Of a stretch of 64,000 nucleotides of DNA, positions 38,045 to 47,548 are shown one piece after another. The notes under the pieces were generated by a model that was given only the letters and a program-made list of their open reading frames with translations, ran no database searches and was not told the origin of the DNA. Where the stretch lies: assembly GCA_910587075.1 (NCBI GenBank), contig CAJUKE010000011.1, positions 1 through 64,000 of the forward strand. Reading direction: 5' to 3'. This DNA is from an uncultured Muribaculaceae bacterium. Lineage in GTDB: Bacteria; Bacteroidota; Bacteroidia; Bacteroidales; Muribaculaceae. Both the position numbers and the translations under genes were made by a program. The first letter of the stretch is position 1. Every line of letters begins with the position of its first letter.

Positions 38045-38815
38045 ATGATATTCTGTTTCAGCGGCACAGGCAACTCACTGCTCGTGGCCCGGGAGCTGTC
38101 ACGGCACCTCGGCCACGGCATCGTGATGCTTGAGAAAGACACACTTCTGCGCCCCAAGGAACGGCTCTACGAGTTAGGCGATGGGGAGGACGCGCTGTGG
38201 GTGTTCCCGATCTACAGCTGGGGCGTGCCCCCGGTTGTGAGGCGCTTTATGCGCAAAGTGAAGTTAAAGACCCCCGCCTCGACCCTGCACTGGATGGTGG
38301 CCACCTGCGGCGACGACATAGGCCGCGCCGACGACCAGTGGCGCCAGGAAATCGGGCGCCGGGGATGGACTCCCCGGGGTGCCTTCTCTGTGGAGATGCC
38401 CAACACCTACGTCTGTATGAAGGGGTTCGAGGTAGACCCGCCCGAGACCGAGCGGCGCAAACTCGACGCGATGCCCGCGAGAGTCGCGGAGATTGTCGCG
38501 GAGATACGCCGGGGCTTCTCGGAGAGCGACGTCGTCAGGGGTGACTACGCCTGGCTGAAAACCGCCGCCGTCTACCCGCTGTTCCGCGCCTTCTGTATGT
38601 CGCCCGCCCAGTTCCGCACCGACCCGGCCAAATGTTCCGGGTGCGGAGCGTGCGCCAAGGGTTGCCCCCTCGACAACATCGCGATGAAGGATGGTAAACC
38701 CCTGTGGGGCCCGGTGTGCGCCCTATGCCTGCGATGCTTCCACGGTTGCCCCTCGCGGGCCGTGGACTACGGGAAAGCCACCGAGGGGAAAGCCGCCAAA
38801 CGGGTCTACAGGTAA
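38045..38815 (+). CDS. EFR1-type flavodoxin-ferredoxin protein
   Basis: A 256-residue two-domain redox protein. The N-terminal flavodoxin-like domain starts MIFCFSGTGNSLLVARELS with an FMN phosphate loop (SGTGNS), and the C-terminus holds two 4Fe-4S clusters (CSGCGACAKGCPLDN and CALCLRCFHGCPSRAVDY). The order matches EFR1-family ferrodoxins. It probably moves electrons between unknown partners in the cytoplasm of an anaerobe. Cotranscribed with the Smr gene (5-nt gap). Confidence 0.92.
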   Translation: MIFCFSGTGNSLLVARELSRHLGHGIVMLEKDTLLRPKERLYELGDGEDALWVFPIYSWGVPPVVRRFMRKVKLKTPASTLHWMVATCGDDIGRADDQWRQEIGRRGWTPRGAFSVEMPNTYVCMKGFEVDPPETERRKLDAMPARVAEIVAEIRRGFSESDVVRGDYAWLKTAAVYPLFRAFCMSPAQFRTDPAKCSGCGACAKGCPLDNIAMKDGKPLWGPVCALCLRCFHGCPSRAVDYGKATEGKAAKRVYR

Positions 38816-38905
38816 ACCAAAACCACTCACGGGGCGTTATAACGACGTATCGCCCCGGCGACTTACCCCATCCATTACGTTTCAACCACTTATTCATCAC
38901 CGATT

Positions 38906-41900
38906 GTGAAACGCTTACCGCGCATATTAGGCAAAATTCTTCTCTGGACTGTCTTCGGGATAGTCGGGCTTGTCACGCTCGCGGTTGTGCTTCTCTACAT
39001 CCCCCCGGTGCAGGATTTCGCCACGCGCCAGGCGCTCTCCATGATCAACAAGGGGGGAGATATGAAAATCGGTGTTGGAAAACTGCGCCTCCGCTTCCCA
39101 CTCCGCGTCGCCATCGACTCCGCGAGCTTCGCAACCCCCGGAATCGACATTTTCGCCGGGCGAGCCGAGGCCGACATCGCCCTGATGCCGCTGCTGAAAG
39201 GCGAAATCAGGGGTGAGCGCGTCGAGCTTCGCCGCGCCAGGGTCGATATGGGTGGCCCCGACTCGGCTTTCCAGATGAACGCCGCCCTGAGCTACGCCCG
39301 CGTTATCGACGGCGGCTACAACCTCGTGACGCAGAACATCGCCGTTGACCGTCTGCTGGCCGACGGCGCCGACGTGGCCATAAAGATTCTCCCCGACACG
39401 GTGCCCGAGCCGGAACCGACCGACACCGTCAGCTCGCCGCTCACCATCACGCTGAACCACGGCGTGCTGGAAAACGTGCGCTACCGTATGAGCATCGAGC
39501 CTATAATCACCGACCTGGGCGCTTTCATGAGCCGCGCGGTGGTCAACAAGGCATCGTTCGATATGCTCCCCCACCTCATCCACGCCAACGACATCACCGT
39601 CGACAGCATCGACGCGAAATATATCTACCCCTCGGCCGAATACCTCGCCGCGCACCCCGCGCCGGAGGAACCGGCTGACTCGGCCGACATCGCCGCGTCG
39701 CTCCCCTGGACGGTCACCTGCGACAAGGTGCGCCTTATGGCCGGCAACGGGCTCTACGCCGTCGACGGGGCCAAACCCGCCGGACGGAGTTTCGACCTCG
39801 ACTACATTCAGGCGGCCGAAATCCACGTCGCCGTTGACAGCTTTATGAACCGCGGCACCGAGATAAGGGTGCCCATACGCGGCATAAGCGCCCGCGAGCG
39901 GTGCGGCGTACGCGTCAACCTCACCGGCCTGTTTGAAATGGACTCCGCCGCGATGCGGGCCGAGAACATAGCGCTTACGACCGGCGCCTCCCGCGTCAGC
40001 CTCGACGCGATGATGGGTATGAACGCCGAGAAGGCCGAGGATATGCCCGTGAGCCTGCGGCTCAAAGCCGACCTGGCCAACGAGGACCTGCGCCGCCTGG
40101 CACCCGCCCAGATGGCCGAAATAGCCGATATGCTGCCCCCCTACCAGCCCCTCCTGGTCGAAGCCGACCTCAAAGGGTCAATGGCCGACCTCGACGTGAA
40201 GTCAGTTTCGGCGGAGATACCGCAGCACGCCGGAGTCAAGGCATCGGGCCAAGTGGCGGGCCTCACCGACATCAACCGCGCCGTGGGGAATGTCGAGATT
40301 TCCGGCTGGATCGCCGACGGCAAATGGGCCAAGCCCCTGCTGCTCGACGCTAAGAGCGGCCGCGGCATAAACATACCCCCGCTGACCATCGAAGGTGACG
40401 CACGGCTCGACCGCGGCGTGATCGACGGCGGCATCACCGCCCACACCGGCAGCGGACGGCTCGCCCTCGAAGCGCTCTGGAACAACCGCGCCACCGCCTA
40501 CGACATCGACCTCCGGGCCGACGACTTCCCCGTGCAGGCCATCCTCCCCGACCTCGGGCTCAAGGATGTGACCGCCACCATCAATGCCTCGGGCCAGGGA
40601 TTCGACGTGATGAGCCCCAAAACCGACATTGACGCCAAAGTCGATCTCGTGAAGGCCACATATATGGGCCACGACTACCGCGACGTGACCCTCACAGCCA
40701 ACCTCGCCGCCGGGCACGCCGCCGTCGAGGCCCTCAGCCGCAACCCCTACGCCGCGTTCGACCTCAAGGCCGACGGCGAAATCGGCGCCCTCCCCTACCG
40801 CGCCCGTATCGACGGCGACATCACCAACCTCGACCTCAAGGCCCTCGGTATGGCCGACACCGCCACCACCGTTGCCGCCCGCCTCTCGGGCGACGTGAGC
40901 TTCGACCCGGCAACCAAGACGCGCCCGATGCTCGCCTCGGCCGACATCGACATAGCCTCGCTCAACTACCGCGCCGGCGCGATGAAGATCGACGCCCGCG
41001 ACATCGGCCTGAAATTCAACGCCGACACCGCCGCTACCGACGCGCGGCTCACCAACCGCGACCTCGCCCTTACTTTCAACTCCGGGGTATGCCTCGACAC
41101 CCTCCTGGGACGCTTCACCGCGACCTCCGAACTGCTCGACCGCTGCGTAAAGCGCCAGCGCCTGGCAGTCGACTCGCTCCAGCGCGCCCTGCCCCCCTTC
41201 CGGCTCGACCTTACCGCCGGACAGGACAACGTGCTCGCCAGCCTCCTGGCCGACAGCGATATGGAGTTCCGCTCCGCATCGCTCCGGGCCTCCAACGACT
41301 CGCTGATCGCCCTCGACGCGCGGGTGCTCAAATTCCGCACCGGCGAGACCCGCCTTGACACCATAACCTTCGACATACGCCAGCGCGGCGCGTACCTCAC
41401 CTACGAGGCCAACGTGAACAACGCCCCCGGCACCTTTGACGCGTTCGCCAAAATCGGCGCCAACGGCTACATTAGCTCCGACCGCGTTGCCCTCCTCTTC
41501 AAGCAGCAGAACATACAGGGGGAGACTGGCTACAGCTTCGGCTCGATAATCAATATGCAGGACTCCTCGACCGTGGCGCTCCGCTTCGTGCCCTACCACC
41601 CCGTGATCGGCTACAAGGATTGGGAGATGAACCGCGACAACATCATCACCTACAACCTCGACAACCACCACATCGACGCCAACCTCTACCTCCACAACGA
41701 TGTAAGCTCGCTGAAACTCTTCACGAACCACACCGAAGAATCCGACTCAACCCAGGAAGCCATAACCCTGCGCCTGAGCGATGTCAAGCTTCAGGACTGG
41801 CTCGCCATCAACCCCTTCGCACCGGCTATGGAGGGTGACCTCTCGGCCGATATGAACTTCTCCTGGACCGACAAGAGCCTCGACGGAGCAGGCAAACTAA

Positions 41901-43753
41901 CCCTTGCCGACTTCACCTACGGCAAACAGCGAGTGGGCACCTTCGACATCGACACCAAGGTGCAGACCGCCGGAGGCATCGTGCGCGCATCGGCCGATAT
42001 GTTCATCGACGGGCAGAAGTCCCTCACCCTCAACGGCAACCTCAATGACTCCACCAAGAGCGACCCATTCCTGCTCGACCTGCGGGTGATCCGCCTCCCG
42101 CTGAACATCGCCAACCCCTTCTTAGGGCCCGACGTGGCGAGCCTCTCCGGCACGCTCAAGGGCGAGATGGACGTTACCGGGCAGCTCTCGTCGCCCGTGC
42201 TCAACGGCTGGCTGAAATTCGACTCCGCCGCCGTGAAGGTGCCGATGCTCGGGTCCACATTCAAATTCTCCGGCGGCGAAATCCCCGTCGACAGCTCAGT
42301 TGTGAAATTCGGCAACTACACCATAGGCGGCCTCAACAAGAACCCGCTGGCCATCAACGGCACCGCCGACATATCCAACTTCGCCAACATACTGCTCGAC
42401 CTATCGCTCAACGCCCGCAATATGCAGGTGGTCAACGGTAAGAAGGGGGGCCGCGGAGTCGACGTATACGGCAAGGCGTATATCGACCTCGACGCCTCTG
42501 TGAAAGGCTCGACCAGCTTCCTCAACGTCGACGCGGCGCTGAAGCTTCTCCCGGGCACCAACGTCACCTACGTCATGCCCGACGCCGTGAACACAATCTC
42601 GTCAAAGGGGGAGAACGATATGGTGCGGTTCGTGAACTTCGCCGACACCGCCGCCGTGGCCGCCGCCGACTCAATCGTCAACAAGGGCATGCTGCTCAAC
42701 CTCGACGCGTCGCTCACAGTGTCGTCGGGCACAACCATCGGCGTTGACCTCTCGGCCGACGGCAAGGACCGCGTGCAGATCCAGGGGGAAGGCACCATAA
42801 ACTACACCCTCGACTATCTCGGCGACGAGCGCACAACCGGGCGCCTGAACATCAACCAGGGGTACGCCCGCTACTCCCCCCCGATGATTTCCGAGAAGGA
42901 CTTCACCTTCCGCGAAGGGAGTTATGTGGCCTTCAACGGCGATATGCTCAACCCCGTGCTCAACATCCACGCCGACGACGACCTCCGGGCCAACGTAAAC
43001 TCCTCGGGCAACTCGCGTATGGTGACATTCGACATCATACTCAACGTAACCGGCTCGATGGAGCAGATGAACGCCTCCTTCGACCTGGCGTGCGAGGACG
43101 ACATCACCATCGAGAACGAGCTCAAGAGCATGACCGCCGAGCAGCGCGCCAACCAGGCCATGAACCTGATGATCACCGGCACCTACTCCGGCGCCAACAC
43201 CAAGACCGTGAGCGGCTCGGCCACCAGCTCGCTCTACTCCTTCCTGGAGTCGCAGATCAACAACTGGGCCGCCTCGACCATCAAGGGTGTCGACCTCTCG
43301 TTCGGCATCAACCAGTACGAGAAGACCATCGACGGCAACCAGACCCAGGCGATGACCTACAGCTACCGAGTCAGCAAGTCGCTCTTCGACGACCGTTTCA
43401 AAATCGTGGTCGGAGGCAACTACACCACCGACGCCCAGGCCGACGAGAACTTCGCCGAGAACCTCATCGCCGACATCTCGTTCGAGTATATGCTCAACAA
43501 GCAGGGCACGATGTATGTGCGCCTCTTCCGCCACACCGGCTACGAGAGTATCCTCGAAGGGGAAATCACCCAGACGGGCGTCGGCTTCGTGTACAAGCGC
43601 AAGCTACACCGCCTGAGCGATATGTTCCGCTTCCTGCGCCGCCGCAAGCCCGCGCCGCTGCCGCTCCCCGCCGAGGCACCCGCCGCGGCTCCCGCACCCG
43701 CCGCCACCCAACCCAAACCGACAACCACCACGACAGATACCGCGAAACAATGA
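38906..43753 (+). CDS. tamB: TamB-type translocation and assembly module protein
   Basis: A 1615-residue periplasm-spanning AsmA/TamB-like protein starting with GTG at 38906. An N-terminal membrane anchor (ILLWTVFGIVGLVTLAVVLL) is followed by more than a thousand residues of repeating beta-strands, expected to form a hydrophobic groove between the membranes, and the conserved TamB C-terminal domain (about 1150-1570, ending DLSFGINQYEK ... FKIVVGGNYTTD ... LFRHTGYESILEGEITQTGVGFVYKRKL). A Pro/Ala tail closes the protein. It is thought to carry lipids or help insert outer-membrane proteins. Its stop overlaps the tamL start (ATGA). Confidence 0.93.
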   Translation: MKRLPRILGKILLWTVFGIVGLVTLAVVLLYIPPVQDFATRQALSMINKGGDMKIGVGKLRLRFPLRVAIDSASFATPGIDIFAGRAEADIALMPLLKGEIRGERVELRRARVDMGGPDSAFQMNAALSYARVIDGGYNLVTQNIAVDRLLADGADVAIKILPDTVPEPEPTDTVSSPLTITLNHGVLENVRYRMSIEPIITDLGAFMSRAVVNKASFDMLPHLIHANDITVDSIDAKYIYPSAEYLAAHPAPEEPADSADIAASLPWTVTCDKVRLMAGNGLYAVDGAKPAGRSFDLDYIQAAEIHVAVDSFMNRGTEIRVPIRGISARERCGVRVNLTGLFEMDSAAMRAENIALTTGASRVSLDAMMGMNAEKAEDMPVSLRLKADLANEDLRRLAPAQMAEIADMLPPYQPLLVEADLKGSMADLDVKSVSAEIPQHAGVKASGQVAGLTDINRAVGNVEISGWIADGKWAKPLLLDAKSGRGINIPPLTIEGDARLDRGVIDGGITAHTGSGRLALEALWNNRATAYDIDLRADDFPVQAILPDLGLKDVTATINASGQGFDVMSPKTDIDAKVDLVKATYMGHDYRDVTLTANLAAGHAAVEALSRNPYAAFDLKADGEIGALPYRARIDGDITNLDLKALGMADTATTVAARLSGDVSFDPATKTRPMLASADIDIASLNYRAGAMKIDARDIGLKFNADTAATDARLTNRDLALTFNSGVCLDTLLGRFTATSELLDRCVKRQRLAVDSLQRALPPFRLDLTAGQDNVLASLLADSDMEFRSASLRASNDSLIALDARVLKFRTGETRLDTITFDIRQRGAYLTYEANVNNAPGTFDAFAKIGANGYISSDRVALLFKQQNIQGETGYSFGSIINMQDSSTVALRFVPYHPVIGYKDWEMNRDNIITYNLDNHHIDANLYLHNDVSSLKLFTNHTEESDSTQEAITLRLSDVKLQDWLAINPFAPAMEGDLSADMNFSWTDKSLDGAGKLTLADFTYGKQRVGTFDIDTKVQTAGGIVRASADMFIDGQKSLTLNGNLNDSTKSDPFLLDLRVIRLPLNIANPFLGPDVASLSGTLKGEMDVTGQLSSPVLNGWLKFDSAAVKVPMLGSTFKFSGGEIPVDSSVVKFGNYTIGGLNKNPLAINGTADISNFANILLDLSLNARNMQVVNGKKGGRGVDVYGKAYIDLDASVKGSTSFLNVDAALKLLPGTNVTYVMPDAVNTISSKGENDMVRFVNFADTAAVAAADSIVNKGMLLNLDASLTVSSGTTIGVDLSADGKDRVQIQGEGTINYTLDYLGDERTTGRLNINQGYARYSPPMISEKDFTFREGSYVAFNGDMLNPVLNIHADDDLRANVNSSGNSRMVTFDIILNVTGSMEQMNASFDLACEDDITIENELKSMTAEQRANQAMNLMITGTYSGANTKTVSGSATSSLYSFLESQINNWAASTIKGVDLSFGINQYEKTIDGNQTQAMTYSYRVSKSLFDDRFKIVVGGNYTTDAQADENFAENLIADISFEYMLNKQGTMYVRLFRHTGYESILEGEITQTGVGFVYKRKLHRLSDMFRFLRRRKPAPLPLPAEAPAAAPAPAATQPKPTTTTTDTAKQ

Positions 43754-46041
43754 GACTCCGAACACTGAAATCCCTGCTGCCGCTCGCGGGAGCCGTGCTG
43801 GTTTTTGCGGCCTGCTCCACCACCTCGCGCCTCCCCGAGGGGGAGGTGCTCTACACCGGCGTCAAGAAAATCGACATCTCCGCCCCCGAGGGCGACAAAG
43901 TGCCCGAATCGGTGAAGTCGCAGCTCAACAGCGCCGTGAGCGTGCCCCCCAACAATGCGATTCTCAAATCGCCCAAATACCGCTTCCCCTTCCCTATCGG
44001 GCTGTGGGTCTGGAACCACTGGAGCGACTCCTGCAAAGGGATCAAGCGCTGGTTCTACGACCGCCTGGTGTCCGAGCCGGTGCTCATAAGCACCGTGCGT
44101 CCCGACGCCCGCACCCATATGGTCGACGAGATACTCGACAACAACGGCTACTTCCGCGGGTCGGCCACCTACGAGACCATCCCCGGGCGCAATCCGAAGA
44201 CGGCCAAGGTGTCGTACACCATACAGACCGGGCCGGCCTACCACGTCGATTCCATAGAGTTCCTCCCCGACACCTGCCGGCTTAACCACTACATCGACTC
44301 GCTGGCCCGCCGCGACAGCTACCTCAAGCCCGGGGCGCGCTACTGCGTAGACTCCCTCTCGGCGGCACGCATACGCATCACAAACTCCCTGCGCGACAAG
44401 GGATACTACTTCTTCCGCCCCGAGTATATCGAATATCTTGCCGACTCGCTCCAGAAACCGCAGTCGATCAATATGCGCATGACCCTGGCCTCCAACGTGC
44501 CCCGAAATATGTTCAAGCGCTACCGCACCGGCAAGGTCACCGTCTACGCCTACCGCAACCAGGGTGGAGGCACCCCCGACACCATAGTCACCGACCACGC
44601 CACCCTCATACAGATGATGCCATCGCGGCTGCGCAAGGGGGTGATCCACGACTGCGTGACCTTCCGCCAGGGGCGCTACTTCGCCGTGAGGAATATGAAC
44701 AGCACCCAGACCCGCTTCGCCCGCCTGGGGATATTCAACAACATCGACATGGCGGTGGTGCCCGACACGGCCGCGGTCGAGCCAACCCTCGACGTGAACA
44801 TAGCCTGCACGTTCGACACCCCGCTGGAAGCCACCGTCGAGCTCAACGCCTCGTCGAAGTCAAACAGCTACATCGGCCCGGGCGTGCTCTTCGGAGTGCA
44901 GAACCGCAACCTCTTCGGAGGGGGTGAGCAACTCGGAGTGACCCTCACCGGCTCGTATGAATGGCAGACCGGCCGCGAGCGCTCGTCGGTGTTCAACTCC
45001 TACGAGGTAGGGCTCGCCGCAAACCTGAGCTTCCCGAGAATGCTCGCGCCCAACTTCATCAAAAGGCGCAACCGCAACCTCAACTGGACCCGCTTCCAGC
45101 TCTCGGCCGACCTGCTCAACCGCCCCCACTACTTCAAGATGGCGCAGTTCAACGCCTCGATCAGCTACGAATGGCAGTCGAGCCGCCACTCGTCGCACTC
45201 GCTCACCCCGCTGAAACTGACCTACACCAACCTGATGCAGACCACCCACGCCTTTGACTCGGTGGTGGCCGCCAACCCGGCTATAGCCCTCAGTTTCCGT
45301 TCGCAGTACATACCCCAGTTCTCCTACACCTACTCCTACGACCGCCAGTTTGACTCCGACAACACCCTCAACTGGACCTTCACGGCCCAGGAAGCTGGTA
45401 ACCTCTTCTGGTGCATCTACGAGGCGGCGGGCAAGCACAAGGAGAAGCGCCTGTTCGGCACCCCGTTCTCGCAGTTTGTCAAAGGGTCGACCCAGGTGGT
45501 GTTCGGGCGTCGCCTGTGGGGCGATAACTGGATAGTGACCCGCGGCATGGTGGGCGCCGCCCACGCCTACGCCAACTCGTCGGAGGTGCCGTATGCCGAG
45601 CAGTTCTACGCCGGAGGCGCCAACTCGGTGCGCGCCTTCCCGGTACGCTCGATAGGTCCCGGCTCATACCGCCCCCCGAAATGGGTGAGCGACAGCTACT
45701 TCGACCAGACAGGTACGTTCAAGTTCGAGCTAAATGTGGAATACCGATTCCCGATCATCGGCCCGCTGCACGGCGCGGTGTTTATTGACGCGGGCAACGT
45801 GTGGCTGCTGAAAAAGGACCCCCTCCGCCCCGGCGGCGAACTCCGCGGAAGCACCTTCCTGCGCGACCTCGCGCTCGGCACCGGCGCCGGACTCCGCTTC
45901 GACATAGGCATGCTCGTGCTCCGCGGCGACCTCGGCATAGGGATCCACGCGCCCTACGACACCGGCAAGTCGAGCTACTACAATATGACCTCGTTCAAAA
46001 ACTCGCTCTGCTTCCACCTCGCGATCGGCTACCCGTTCTGA
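43750..46041 (+). CDS. tamL: BamA/TamA family outer-membrane lipoprotein (TamL type)
   Basis: A 763-residue protein from the ATG at 43750, which overlaps the tamB stop; the frame is open far upstream inside tamB, but the lipoprotein signal (LLPLAGAVLVFAACSTTSRLPEG, split by Cys22) fixes the start. POTRA domains follow (about 30-330), then a 16-strand-type barrel with GGANSVRAFPVRSIGPGSY and the closing strand SLCFHLAIGYPF with terminal Phe. Bacteroidetes use this lipidated TamA relative, called TamL, with TamB to assemble outer-membrane proteins. The strict two-gene operon supports that. Confidence 0.93.
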   Translation: MRLRTLKSLLPLAGAVLVFAACSTTSRLPEGEVLYTGVKKIDISAPEGDKVPESVKSQLNSAVSVPPNNAILKSPKYRFPFPIGLWVWNHWSDSCKGIKRWFYDRLVSEPVLISTVRPDARTHMVDEILDNNGYFRGSATYETIPGRNPKTAKVSYTIQTGPAYHVDSIEFLPDTCRLNHYIDSLARRDSYLKPGARYCVDSLSAARIRITNSLRDKGYYFFRPEYIEYLADSLQKPQSINMRMTLASNVPRNMFKRYRTGKVTVYAYRNQGGGTPDTIVTDHATLIQMMPSRLRKGVIHDCVTFRQGRYFAVRNMNSTQTRFARLGIFNNIDMAVVPDTAAVEPTLDVNIACTFDTPLEATVELNASSKSNSYIGPGVLFGVQNRNLFGGGEQLGVTLTGSYEWQTGRERSSVFNSYEVGLAANLSFPRMLAPNFIKRRNRNLNWTRFQLSADLLNRPHYFKMAQFNASISYEWQSSRHSSHSLTPLKLTYTNLMQTTHAFDSVVAANPAIALSFRSQYIPQFSYTYSYDRQFDSDNTLNWTFTAQEAGNLFWCIYEAAGKHKEKRLFGTPFSQFVKGSTQVVFGRRLWGDNWIVTRGMVGAAHAYANSSEVPYAEQFYAGGANSVRAFPVRSIGPGSYRPPKWVSDSYFDQTGTFKFELNVEYRFPIIGPLHGAVFIDAGNVWLLKKDPLRPGGELRGSTFLRDLALGTGAGLRFDIGMLVLRGDLGIGIHAPYDTGKSSYYNMTSFKNSLCFHLAIGYPF

Positions 46042-46042
46042 T

Positions 46043-46363
46043 TCATACGGGTCGGTCGAGCGGCGAGGGGGTATCGGGAGCCTGCGGTTTCGGGCCGCGG
46101 GGCTTCTTGGCAGACTTGGGTTTTCGGGAGGAGTGGGAGTTTTGGGAATTTTGGGAGTTTTGGGAAGATTGGGGCTTCAAGTCCGACTTGTCCGACCTGT
46201 CCGACCCGTCCGACGGCTCCGATTGCTCCGCCGGCAGCGGTGTAGCGGCGGGGAGCGGCTCGGGACCTCCGCACCTATTGGCGAGTATCGCGGCGGCGAG
46301 GGCCAGCGCGCATATGGCGGCCAGCAGCCAGGTGCCCCTTGTTTCTGTGCGGGTAGGTTTCAT
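46043..46363 (-). CDS. small membrane-anchored protein with low-complexity tail, hypothetical
   Basis: A 106-residue frame with a single hydrophobic segment (WLLAAICALALAAAILANRC) and then a charged, disordered tail with two short tandem motifs, SDGSDRSDKSD and SSQNSQNSQNS, encoded by 9-bp DNA repeats. It fits 20 nt after the DUF4421-like gene and ends 1 nt from the tamL stop. The membrane segment and tight spacing favour a real gene, but the low-complexity half could mean it is spurious. No family recognised. Confidence 0.5.
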   Translation of the reverse strand: MKPTRTETRGTWLLAAICALALAAAILANRCGGPEPLPAATPLPAEQSEPSDGSDRSDKSDLKPQSSQNSQNSQNSHSSRKPKSAKKPRGPKPQAPDTPSPLDRPV

Positions 46364-46382
46364 ATCGGCAATGATAGTTTCC

Positions 46383-47489
46383 TTACCAGAGGTTGAACCT
46401 GAAGCCTACCGAGGCTTCGGCCGACAGAGTGTTGGCTATCAACGTGTGCTCGGGGTCGTTGATGATGCCGGTCATGGAATAGCCCGCGACCCCGAAGAAC
46501 CAGCGCTTCTTGTAATTGTATACGATGCCGATTTTGAACCTGTTGTTAAGCGAGAAGGTAGTCTCCTTCTCGCCGGGATGGTTGATGTTCCCCTTCCTGA
46601 CACCCACCACGGGCGACTCCGACACGCCCAGGCACCAACCGCGGTGGAACACCCAGTTGTAGGCGTAGCCGAACTTCAGCGCGTAAGTCTGGCTGGACAC
46701 GCGGTAGTTGTGGTCCCAGTCGGTCGGTATTTCCGTGTCGGCCTCCGGGAGCGAGGAGAAGTCGAAATGGTAGTCCTCGGCGAAATATGAAAATCCGGCA
46801 TACATCGAGCCGGAGCTTTTGAGCTGTATTTTCGAGTAATTGAACGCCGCCGCCTGCGAGTAATGCTTGTGGTTGAAAAAGTAATAGAGGTCAACCCCGA
46901 GAGCCCTGTTGTTCACCCCGGAGAAGTCAAGGTTCACTTTCTCCACCTCGCCGGGCATACCCATGGGGCGTATGGTGGTGCCCACGTCGTTCTCGACCGT
47001 GTAAACCTCGGCGGAGAAGAGCGAGCAGTTGAACTGGAAATTGAAGCGCTTGCGCACCTTGTCGTTGCCGGTGAAGTACTTGCTGACGTTCACGTCGTAG
47101 CCCACCGACACCGCCATATACGAGAGATAGAAACCGAGCGAAGTTGAAGGGTCGGAAATCATCTCCATACGGTAGCGGTTGTCGAGCCGGAAATCGTAGG
47201 CGTCGGTCCACGATTCGCTTTTGGCCTTGATGTTCCAGGCTTTCCCGGTCGACTCAACATAGGTAGAGTCGTAGGAGTTGAAAGTTCTGTCGCCCCAGCG
47301 GTACACGTTGACGCAGAACCGCGGGAACTTGCCCATCGCGGCGATGCTGTCGAGGTCGAAGCTGAGAGCGCTCCCCGCGGGAGTGGCCGCGAATAAAGCC
47401 GCGATGAAAAGCAACGCCCGCGCCAGCCGTTGCGTACGGAGGCGGGGCGTCGCTTCATTATGTCGGTTGTTTCTTTCGAAACGATCCAT
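46383..47489 (-). CDS. DUF4421-like outer-membrane beta-barrel protein
   Basis: A 368-residue protein with a signal peptide (ARALLFIAALFAATPAGSA) followed by alternating amphipathic strands (e.g. YKKRWFFGVAGYSMTGII) and a C-terminal strand ending FRFNLW. The opening ... GKFPRFCVNVYRWGDRTFNSYD matches DUF4421 proteins of Bacteroidetes, whose function is unknown. It lies 59 nt after the PPIase gene on the same strand. Confidence 0.83.
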   Translation of the reverse strand: MDRFERNNRHNEATPRLRTQRLARALLFIAALFAATPAGSALSFDLDSIAAMGKFPRFCVNVYRWGDRTFNSYDSTYVESTGKAWNIKAKSESWTDAYDFRLDNRYRMEMISDPSTSLGFYLSYMAVSVGYDVNVSKYFTGNDKVRKRFNFQFNCSLFSAEVYTVENDVGTTIRPMGMPGEVEKVNLDFSGVNNRALGVDLYYFFNHKHYSQAAAFNYSKIQLKSSGSMYAGFSYFAEDYHFDFSSLPEADTEIPTDWDHNYRVSSQTYALKFGYAYNWVFHRGWCLGVSESPVVGVRKGNINHPGEKETTFSLNNRFKIGIVYNYKKRWFFGVAGYSMTGIINDPEHTLIANTLSAEASVGFRFNLW

Positions 47490-47548
47490 TAGCGGCTTGA
47501 TTAGTGGGAACGTACGGCGGCTTCACGCCGCCGGGTGACGCGTCCCGG

